This document shows, piece after piece, positions 1 through 5,179 of a DNA stretch of 5,935 nt; position 1 is the first letter of the stretch, and each line of letters opens with the position of its first letter. This stretch comes from CAMLLJ01 sp035759585 (GTDB lineage Bacteria > Gemmatimonadota > Gemmatimonadetes > Gemmatimonadales > GWC2-71-9): positions 1 through 5,935 of the forward strand of contig DASTUP010000209.1 in the NCBI GenBank assembly GCA_035759585.1, written 5' to 3'. Under the pieces are notes generated by a model that saw only the letters and a list, made by a program, of their open reading frames with translations, was not told the DNA's origin and did no database searches. A program made the position numbers and the translations under genes.

Positions 1-329
1 CCGGCGCGCAGCTTCCCACGGACGACGGTGCCGCCCTGATTGTTGTCCCGCGTCTCCTCGAAGCTGTAGACCGAGAGGCCAACGCGGTCTCCGAGCCCTC
101 CGAGGATGCCCGCCGAGATCATCTCGGTGCGCAGCAGCTCCTGACCGAGCAGCCCATCACCGAAGTCGAACCCGAACCCCGCGCCGTTGGCCGGCACCAC
201 GGTGCCGCCCTGCGTGAGCGGGATCGGCACGGGAAGCACGATGCGCTCGGGGACACCGCACCCGGCTAGCAGGGCTGCCACAGCGGCGAGCGCCGGGCGA
301 GCGAAGCCGGAGAAGCGCCTGATCTTCAT
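1..329 (-). CDS. Putative lipoprotein of unknown function, N-terminal part
   Basis: The frame is open from an ATG at 327-329 to the left edge, giving 109 complete codons; the C-terminal part is outside the window. A GGAG Shine-Dalgarno lies six bases before the ATG (336-339), which supports this start. The protein opens with a basic stretch (KIRR), a hydrophobic core and a lipobox L21-A22-G23-C24, so it should be exported and lipidated at Cys24. After the cysteine come a proline-rich stretch (LPVPIPL), a glycine- and phenylalanine-rich segment, and alternating polar/hydrophobic strands (DRVGLSVYSFEET, then GGTVVRGKLRA). These strands look like outer-membrane beta-strands, but too little is present to assign a family. 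It follows the propeller lipoprotein gene on the same strand after 77 bases and may share its transcript. I do not recognise it. The lipoprotein call is fairly secure; the barrel idea is a guess. Confidence 0.8.
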   Translation of the reverse strand, partial: MKIRRFSGFARPALAAVAALLAGCGVPERIVLPVPIPLTQGGTVVPANGAGFGFDFGDGLLGQELLRTEMISAGILGGLGDRVGLSVYSFEETRDNNQGGTVVRGKLRA

Positions 330-406
330 GAAACGCTCCAGAGAGGAAAAGCTCGATAGTCATGCCGCCGGATCAGGCCGCCGTCAAGCCGAGCAGGTCG
401 TGTCTG

Positions 407-1534
407 CTAGCGGTCCTTCTCCGCTCGCGATACCCGGAACCGCACGACACCCGGTACGTCCAGGGAGTCGGAGATGATCGCATGAATCTGGTCGCCTGCG
501 ATGACGAGCGGGAACCAGCGCGGTGCCTCGACGGGGAATCGGGCTATCGCGACGTGCCGACCCGCAGTGTCGAAAACGAAGAGCTGGGATCCGGCGCTCG
601 TCGCGGCCCGGACCCACGTCCGGCCCTGATCATCGAAGTCCAGCGCCTCGACGATCGGCCTGGTTTCCGGAATCAGGCTGAAATCCGGATCCCAGTTGGC
701 GCCCGCACCGAACCGCCGGACCTCCGCGATTGCCGTGTCTCGTTCTTCCGCGGTGACGGGCGCCGGCAACGCTTCCGCGCTTATCTCGCGAATCGGGACC
801 GAATCGCCGAGCACGAATTGGGAGAGGCGGAGTTCCCGCGTGTCGCCGCACCAGATGAAGCCGCGTGGGTCGAGCCGCATATAGCGCTCACCGGCGAATG
901 GAACGCCCATGACGCCACCGCCGCGCTCCGAACGGAACGCGTAGGGCGGAGTGATATTCGCCGGGCAGGTCGGCATGGCCAGCGTGTCTGCGGTCCCGCC
1001 CACGAGGTCGATTCGCCGGATGAACGGCACCCAGGTCGTGTCGACCCGCGTGCCCTGCTGGTCGTAGAGGCGCCCCGAGGAGTCGATCGTCCCGGGCCAG
1101 ACATAACCGTAAGAGGATACCTGCAGCAGATGCGTCCCGGAAACCGCGCCACTCGAATCGAAAATCGTGACTCGCCGCGCCCGCGGATCGTAGACCCAGA
1201 GCCGATCCGCTACATCGATCGCCAGACCGTTCGCCCCGCGAAACTCCCCGGGGCCATCGCCATTCCGTCCCAGCTGCCGCACGAATTGACCGTCGGGGCC
1301 AAAGACACGGACCTGTTGTTCCTGGGCTTCGAGCACGTAAATGCGGCCCCGCGAATCCGCGGCAATTCCCCGGATATCGGAAAAGCTCCGCGGTCCTTCA
1401 TCCGCCCCGCCGATCGAGAGGTTCTGGGCAAGCGTCCACGCCGCGACAGCGCCCGCCTCCGGCTGCTCGCTTGCGCATGCCGCGAGCAGCAAAGGCGCGA
1501 CGAGCGTGGATCGCCACGAAAAACCGTTACTCAT
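407..1534 (-). CDS. 6-bladed beta-propeller (NHL-like) lipoprotein
   Basis: The product is 375 residues starting at ATG 1532-1534. The frame continues upstream to another start, but the ATG chosen here directly precedes a signal peptide with lipobox L17-A18-A19-C20, so mature protein begins at Cys20 and is expected in the envelope. The body has repeated NHL/6-bladed-propeller blades. Recognisable units are GIAADSRGRIYVLEA followed by QQVRVFGPDGQFVRQLG (about 57-89), GLAIDVADRLWVYD with RVTIFDSSG (103-129), a third blade around 150-177, MRLDPRGFIWCGD (219-231), and a last one around 297-330 (LDFDDQGRTWVRA, then LFVFDTAGRHV). NGDGPGEFRG (91-100) is the classic inter-blade signature. Such propellers usually bind ligands or partners and are not enzymes; the ligand is unknown. 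Cys190 and Cys229 could pair. The start overlaps the end of the upstream small membrane protein gene by eight bases (ATGAGTAA) and has no clear Shine-Dalgarno, which suggests translational coupling. Confidence 0.9.
   Translation of the reverse strand: MSNGFSWRSTLVAPLLLAACASEQPEAGAVAAWTLAQNLSIGGADEGPRSFSDIRGIAADSRGRIYVLEAQEQQVRVFGPDGQFVRQLGRNGDGPGEFRGANGLAIDVADRLWVYDPRARRVTIFDSSGAVSGTHLLQVSSYGYVWPGTIDSSGRLYDQQGTRVDTTWVPFIRRIDLVGGTADTLAMPTCPANITPPYAFRSERGGGVMGVPFAGERYMRLDPRGFIWCGDTRELRLSQFVLGDSVPIREISAEALPAPVTAEERDTAIAEVRRFGAGANWDPDFSLIPETRPIVEALDFDDQGRTWVRAATSAGSQLFVFDTAGRHVAIARFPVEAPRWFPLVIAGDQIHAIISDSLDVPGVVRFRVSRAEKDR
1462..1490. repeat. 9-bp perfect inverted repeat inside the propeller signal-peptide codons
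   Basis: GCTGCTCGC at 1462-1470 and its exact complement GCGAGCAGC at 1482-1490 are separated by 11 bases. In the minus-strand mRNA this would fold a GC-rich hairpin over codons 15-25, exactly across the lipobox, about 45 bases after the start codon. It may simply reflect alanine- and leucine-rich coding in a high-GC genome. Confidence 0.4.
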
Positions 1535-1781
1535 TGTCGAGCCGGCCCGTCGTCCGCGTTCCCGGCTCATCCGACGATCGCGGCGGCGGGACGTCCCGGC
1601 GCTGGAGGCGAAGGCCGATGTCTGCGAGAAGCGCCAGGAGCATGACGATCGCAAACCCGCCGGCGGCCCAGAGCAGCATCCCGGAAGCCGAGGAACCGCC
1701 GGCGCGCCGCCACATTGCGATGCCGGCAGCGAAGACGAAACCCGCGATCACGGCGGTGGAGTAGAGGCGTTGGTGAGTCAT
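1527..1781 (-). CDS. Small two-helix membrane protein of unknown function
   Basis: The frame encodes 84 residues from an ATG at 1779-1781. It has two hydrophobic segments that should cross the membrane: about residues 8-24 (STAVIAGFVFAAGIAMW) and 34-56 (GMLLWAAGGFAIVMLLALLADI). A short basic turn (RRAGGSS) joins them, and a polar, arginine- and proline-rich tail follows (60-84), probably cytoplasmic. The evidence for a real gene is the pair of clean membrane segments and the eight-base stop/start overlap with the propeller lipoprotein gene (TAA within ATGAGTAA), typical of coupled bacterial genes. No strong Shine-Dalgarno precedes the ATG; a GGAG lies about 13 bases upstream, so the start may be slightly different. 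It is the first gene of the minus-strand run and faces a plus-strand gene across a divergent intergenic region. I do not recognise a family. Such small proteins can be anchors or accessory subunits, but that is speculation. Confidence 0.7.
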   Translation of the reverse strand: MTHQRLYSTAVIAGFVFAAGIAMWRRAGGSSASGMLLWAAGGFAIVMLLALLADIGLRLQRRDVPPPRSSDEPGTRTTGRLDNE

Positions 1782-1886
1782 CGGAGGCGGCGTGCTCCAT
1801 TGGAATGCGGGCGTCGTGGTGCGCAGGCTGTCGAGGTTAATGTAGGGGCTTACGGCGGGTCCGCCACGTCAACGCATGGAGTCCTG
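1782..1886. promoter_or_regulatory. Divergent intergenic region, likely promoters for both flanking genes
   Basis: This 105-base stretch separates two genes read away from each other, so promoters for both should lie here or close by. It includes a less GC-rich patch (TTAATGTA, 1837-1844). Read on the minus strand, TTGACG (1867-1872) and TACATT (1839-1844) resemble -35 and -10 boxes, but the 22-base spacing is too long for a standard sigma-70 promoter. A 12-base inverted repeat, GGCGG-GT-CCGCC at 1854-1865, could be a small operator. None of these is more than suggestive. Confidence 0.35.
1878..1881 (+). promoter_or_regulatory. Shine-Dalgarno GGAG that sets a GTG start
   Basis: GGAG lies five bases before GTG 1887-1889. 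The frame upstream holds no nearby ATG, and this GTG directly precedes a complete lipoprotein signal peptide. The spacing and the signal peptide together decide the start of the SH3-like lipoprotein gene. Confidence 0.7.
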
Positions 1887-2489
1887 GTGCGGCGCTTCGC
1901 ATTCGTCATCGTCATCGGAGCCTTTTCCCTCTCGGCCTGCGAGCGAAACGCTTCGGCCGGCTCCAGCCGGCGCGCCGAGGTGCCGCCGCAGCTCCCCCTC
2001 CCGGGAAGCCCCGATTCCCTGCTCGGACTCTTCGTCCTCCCGGCGGATTCGCTGGCGCGATTCGAGACGCGCGAGCACGGCTATGAGGAATCGTCCGCCG
2101 TGGTATATGGGGCGAGCGGTCCGTGGGTTCTCGTCGGCCTCGCGGACAGCGGCCGCACATGGCTTCGGCGTGATCGCGGGGCGCTCATTCCCCTCGAGGC
2201 GCTGTTGCGTGAGGGACTCAGCCACCTGACCGATGCCTGGGACGGCACGCTCCGGTTCGCGCCCGATGCGGCCTCGTCGGTCGTGCCGATTCCCCATGCA
2301 GGCGACGCGGGTGAGGATGTTCCGGCGGTCCTGCTGGGAACCCGAATGGTCGACGGGACGCTCTGGCTCGAGATCGAGGTGCTCGACCAGATCTGCGGGG
2401 CCGATACGTCCCGCGCGGTGGCGAAAGGATGGATCCCGGCGTGGACCGGTGGAAAGCCGACGATGTGGTTCCACTCGCGAGGATGCTGA
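1887..2489 (+). CDS. Lipoprotein with two SH3-like modules
   Basis: The product is 200 residues from a GTG start with GGAG five bases upstream. The N-terminus is a lipoprotein signal: RR, hydrophobic core FAFVIVIGAF and lipobox L15-S16-A17-C18. A linker with prolines follows (about 19-45). Residues 68-102 (SSAVVYGASGPWVLVGL, then GRTWLRRD) look like a bacterial SH3-type barrel, with a Tyr/Trp-rich strand pattern. A second similar module lies at about 145-186 (GTLWLEIEVLDQ, then KGWIPAW) and ends in WFHSRGC at the C-terminus. Cys170 and the last residue Cys200 could form a disulfide in the envelope. Bacterial SH3-like domains often bind peptide or cell-wall material, but no ligand can be read here. 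The gene is transcribed away from the small membrane protein gene and towards the peptidase gene. The SH3 assignment rests on pattern alone; the lipoprotein assignment is stronger. Confidence 0.85.
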   Translation: MRRFAFVIVIGAFSLSACERNASAGSSRRAEVPPQLPLPGSPDSLLGLFVLPADSLARFETREHGYEESSAVVYGASGPWVLVGLADSGRTWLRRDRGALIPLEALLREGLSHLTDAWDGTLRFAPDAASSVVPIPHAGDAGEDVPAVLLGTRMVDGTLWLEIEVLDQICGADTSRAVAKGWIPAWTGGKPTMWFHSRGC

Positions 2490-2670
2490 GCGGCTACCCG
2501 CCGCCGATCAGCGCCCATTCCTGCCACCGGGCCGATGTCGGCCCTCGCCATGCGGGTGCGCATGAGTGACAGGGTCAACGCAGCCAGGAGCGGACGATGT
2601 GCGAAGACGGATCCATCAGGCCGGGACGGGGCAGCTCGGCACGACGGCGGGGCCGGCCGGCAGGCCCGGA
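2490..2670. other. Convergent intergenic region
   Basis: This 181-base gap lies between the stop codons of two converging genes. Short open frames run through it in several phases, but none has a Shine-Dalgarno or a recognisable product. It holds the hairpin at 2529-2544. Just past the peptidase stop there is a 10-base palindrome GCCGGCCGGC (2652-2661) nested in a GGGCC/GGCCC pair (2650-2654 and 2663-2667). These are candidates for ending transcription in the two directions. Confidence 0.6.
2529..2544. terminator. Short perfect hairpin, possible bidirectional terminator
   Basis: GGGCCGA and TCGGCCC flank a two-base TG, a perfect 7-bp inverted repeat (in practice a 6-bp stem with a 4-base loop). 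It lies 40 bases after the SH3-like gene stop and between converging genes, the usual place for a terminator. No T-run follows on either strand, so intrinsic termination would be weak; the position is the main argument. Confidence 0.35.
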
Positions 2671-3978
2671 TCAGCGCGCTGCCGTCAGATCGCCCGGAAG
2701 CCTCGGGGTGGAGAGCAGCGCCCGGAACGCCGCCCAGCGCGCAGCCGGCGTATTGCCCTGGCGCTCGACCCAGCTTTCGACCAGGTCCCGCCCGAGATTG
2801 TAGTTGATGACGTAGCTGCGATACCCGTCGATGAAGCGGACCGTCTTTGCCGCCGCTTCAGGTGTGCTGAGCCAGAGGCGCTGCATCTCGGCGCGCGCGG
2901 CCGCCGAATCGATCGCACCGTCGAGGTAGCGGCGCGCGACTTCGTTGCGCGCGTAGTTGAGCTCCTCGACGATCCGCCGCACCTGCGCATTCCGCTCCGC
3001 GAGCGCCGTGTCGAGTCCGGCGAGCGGGAAGAGCGAATCCCGCTCGAACGCCGTCCGCGCATCTCCCGGGAACGCCATGTCGATCCCGTAGTTTGCCGAG
3101 CCCTCGGCGATCAGCGACTGCGGGCTGAAGAGCGGATATACGGATATCTCGACCCATCCACGCTCCCGCACCAGCGATTGCTCCAGCAGCGCGTTGTAGA
3201 CGTGATGCCCCGGATAGCCCTCGTGGCAGGCGAGATCCACGGCGCGGTCGATCGCGATGGGCAGGTCGGTGTTCACCTGGATCAGGCTCCGCGCATCTCC
3301 CTGGTACCAGTTGTAGGCGTTCCATGACGTGCCGGTGACGTACTCGAGCGTGAATTGCTCCCCTGTGGGGAGCGCGACATGCTCGAGGGTTCGCGCACGG
3401 CATGCTGCGATGGCGGTGCGAAACACGGTGTCGACCAGCGCGGGAGGGATCGTCACGGCATCGCGGAATCGCTGGTAGCGTGTCGCGAGGGGGCCTGCGC
3501 CGGGAAGGAGCGAATCGAGCCGCGCGAGCAGCGAGTCGAAATGTGCCGGGTCGAAGGTCGGCGGCGTTACGCCGTACAGCAGGCGTGCCTCTTCATCGAA
3601 CGTGAACCGCTCGCCGGCGAGCATTCGCGTGCGCGCCACCATGCTGCCGAGCTGGGTCCGGAGGTAGCGATGGCGCATCGTCACGAGGGAGTCGTCGTAC
3701 GCCGGCACGCTGTCGCCGAGCCGCGCCACGAGCGACTCGGCGGCCATGCGGATGCCGTCGAGCGAAAGCGAGTCGCGATCCGCCGCCGCCTTGAGCGAGT
3801 CGGGCCCGTAATAGGCGTCGACATATGCGGGGTCGTGATGGCCAAGGCTGAGAGCCAGCACGACGTAGCGCCGAGCGATGGCGTCGAGCGCGGCGGCGTC
3901 GGGCGAGCTGTCCGACCGGCAGGCACCACAGAGTGCCAGTGCCACGAACACGGCGTTTCTCGCGCTGGACCTGCTCAT
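2671..3978 (-). CDS. DUF885-like exported putative metallopeptidase (HExxPGHH)
   Basis: The product is 435 residues from ATG 3976-3978, with a strong AAGGGGG Shine-Dalgarno four bases upstream (3983-3989). The N-terminus has a hydrophobic core and reads ALALCGAC: probably a lipoprotein with Cys20, although Cys at the -3 position makes the lipobox imperfect. The key motif is H252-E253-G-Y-P-G-H258-H259, the signature seen in DUF885 (COG4805) proteins. An E292-G-S-A-N-Y segment 33 residues later matches the family's second conserved EGWAEY-type motif and may give a further metal ligand. The N-terminal half (31-200) is largely helical with many DSL repeats, and the C-terminal part (320-405) is helical too, including NYARNEVARRYLDG. 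DUF885 proteins are commonly nearer 550-600 residues, so this is a short version. Peptidase activity is inferred from the motif and not proven for the family as far as I know. The gene follows the channel gene on the same strand after 122 bases and has its own ribosome site. Confidence 0.9.
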   Translation of the reverse strand: MSRSSARNAVFVALALCGACRSDSSPDAAALDAIARRYVVLALSLGHHDPAYVDAYYGPDSLKAAADRDSLSLDGIRMAAESLVARLGDSVPAYDDSLVTMRHRYLRTQLGSMVARTRMLAGERFTFDEEARLLYGVTPPTFDPAHFDSLLARLDSLLPGAGPLATRYQRFRDAVTIPPALVDTVFRTAIAACRARTLEHVALPTGEQFTLEYVTGTSWNAYNWYQGDARSLIQVNTDLPIAIDRAVDLACHEGYPGHHVYNALLEQSLVRERGWVEISVYPLFSPQSLIAEGSANYGIDMAFPGDARTAFERDSLFPLAGLDTALAERNAQVRRIVEELNYARNEVARRYLDGAIDSAAARAEMQRLWLSTPEAAAKTVRFIDGYRSYVINYNLGRDLVESWVERQGNTPAARWAAFRALLSTPRLPGDLTAAR

Positions 3979-4100
3979 CCAACCCCCTTGGCGATGGACG
4001 TGAATCCGTTCACCCTGCGAATCGCGCGGCCGGCCTACTTCAGCTCCACGCGCCAGATCTCGATCCGGGCCCAGCCGGCAGGTGTGCCGGCGATCGCCGC

Positions 4101-4928
4101 TCAAAGCGCCGCTCCGCACCTCCGGCAGAAATTCGCCCCGTACTCGTGCCCCCCGATTCCGCACGAAGGACACGCCTGCGTGCTCACCGGCAGGTCCCGC
4201 GCCCGCGTCAGCTCCATCGTGACGATGCCGGTGGGGACCGCGATGATCGCGTAACCCATCAGCATGACGATGACGGCCAGCATCCGGCCGAGGGGAGTTG
4301 CAGGAGAGAGGTCGCCATAGCCGACCGTGGTGAGCGTGACGACGGCCCAGTAGACACTGACCGGAATGTTCGTGAAACCGTGCGACGGCCCTTCCACGAC
4401 GTACATCATCGTTCCGACGATGAGCACGATCGTCAGGACCGTGAGCAGGAAGACGGTGATCTTGCGACGGCTCGCCTTGAGCGCGCTGGCCAGCACCGAG
4501 GACTCCCGCAGGTACTCCGCGAGCTTGAAGATCCGGAAGACACGCAGCAGCCGAAGCACGCGAACGACGAGCAGGGTCTGCGCGCCGGGAATGAAGAGGC
4601 TGAGGTACGTCGGAACGATCGCGAGGAAATCGATGATCCCGAGCGGGGAGAGCGCGTACCGGAGCGGGCTGCGGACGCTGTAGAGCCGCAACGCGTACTC
4701 GATGCTGAAGAGGATGGTGAACGCCCATTCCAGCGCCCGGAGGAGCGCGCCGTGGTCCTCGCGGATCCACCGGACGCTCTCGAGCATGACGACGCCGATG
4801 CTCGCCAGGATCAGCACCAGGAGGGCGACATCGAACGCCCGCCCCGCGCGCGTGTCCGCCTCGAAGATGATCTCGTGCAGGCGCCGGCGCCGCGCCGCTT
4901 CCGGATGCTGGTCGATTAGCCGTCTCAC
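4101..4928 (-). CDS. Voltage-gated potassium-type channel with C-terminal zinc ribbon
   Basis: The product is 275 residues of the six-helix ion-transport family. Helices fall at about 32-50 (S1), 66-84 (S2), 96-114 (S3), 118-136 (S4), 157-177 (S5) and 213-238 (S6). S4 has R123, R126, R129, R132 and K135 at every third position, the voltage-sensor pattern. The pore loop carries T-T-V-G-Y-G-D (200-206), the potassium selectivity filter, so K+ conduction is well supported. Instead of an RCK domain, the cytoplasmic tail ends in a four-cysteine zinc ribbon: C253-x2-C256 and C268-x2-C271. Similar channels with this ribbon are widespread in bacteria; its role is unclear. The start is a GTG (4926-4928) without a good Shine-Dalgarno. 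It is supported because the following LHEIIFEADTRAGRAFD is the usual family beginning. The gene heads the minus-strand pair with the peptidase and diverges from the GAF gene. Confidence 0.95.
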   Translation of the reverse strand: MRRLIDQHPEAARRRRLHEIIFEADTRAGRAFDVALLVLILASIGVVMLESVRWIREDHGALLRALEWAFTILFSIEYALRLYSVRSPLRYALSPLGIIDFLAIVPTYLSLFIPGAQTLLVVRVLRLLRVFRIFKLAEYLRESSVLASALKASRRKITVFLLTVLTIVLIVGTMMYVVEGPSHGFTNIPVSVYWAVVTLTTVGYGDLSPATPLGRMLAVIVMLMGYAIIAVPTGIVTMELTRARDLPVSTQACPSCGIGGHEYGANFCRRCGAAL

Positions 4929-5179
4929 GCGGCGGGCCGGCTCACTGGCATGCCGTGCCTTCGCGCCGGGGCTGCTCTGCGGGTCGCATGGCGGAAAGGT
5001 CTAGCCGCATCGGGCGCGAGTCCAGAGTGCGCCGTGAATGCGGTTGGCATCGTTCGGCTCGCAGTTCGCGGCCCCGGCGCCTGGTCCGCCGCCGCGTCGG
5101 GGGCCGGGTATGCCGTGCAACCCCAGTAATGCCAACAAGTTGACGCGGCGCACGAGGCCCCGGGTCGTCGGCACGTCAA
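4929..5179. other. Divergent intergenic region between channel and GAF genes
   Basis: This 251-base stretch should contain promoters for the channel (minus) and the GAF gene (plus). The only clear structure is an 8-bp inverted repeat, GTTGGCAT at 5043-5050 and ATGCCAAC at 5129-5136. TTGACG occurs on the plus strand at 5140-5145, a good -35 match, but nothing like a -10 box lies at normal spacing. Short arginine-rich open frames cross the region and look non-coding. Confidence 0.5.
5043..5136. repeat. 8-bp inverted repeat pair in the divergent region
   Basis: GTTGGCAT (5043-5050) and its exact complement ATGCCAAC (5129-5136) lie 78 bases apart, between the two divergent starts. They could be paired binding sites for one regulator. 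They could equally be chance, since only two copies are seen and similarity stops at the ends. Confidence 0.25.

Noticed and set aside
362..1645. A 427-codon open frame on the plus strand, opposite the propeller gene
   Set aside because: It has no recognisable domain and a composition rich in Arg, Pro, Asp and Glu typical of antisense frames in GC-rich genes. The opposite strand encodes clear propeller blades and a lipobox.
1869..2474. A 201-codon minus-strand frame opposite the SH3-like lipoprotein
   Set aside because: No motif, charged antisense composition, and the plus strand has a Shine-Dalgarno, signal peptide and lipobox in the right order.
3355..4254. A 299-codon plus-strand frame over the peptidase start and channel end
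   Set aside because: It runs across two genes and the gap between them on the other strand, and reads as Arg/Glu-rich antisense without hydrophobic core or motif.
3933..4919. A 328-codon plus-strand frame opposite the channel
   Set aside because: Its highly charged composition (Asp, Glu, Arg) is what the complement of membrane-helix codons gives; the channel strand has S4, the pore filter and the zinc ribbon.
5118..5136. Sigma-54-like promoter on the minus strand (TGGC followed by TTGCA)
   Set aside because: The GG and GC elements are 13 bases apart where the sigma-54 class needs 10, so it does not fit.
4955..5143. A 62-codon plus-strand frame in the channel/GAF intergenic region
   Set aside because: It is almost entirely Arg, Ser and Gly, lacks a ribosome site and overlaps the expected promoter area.
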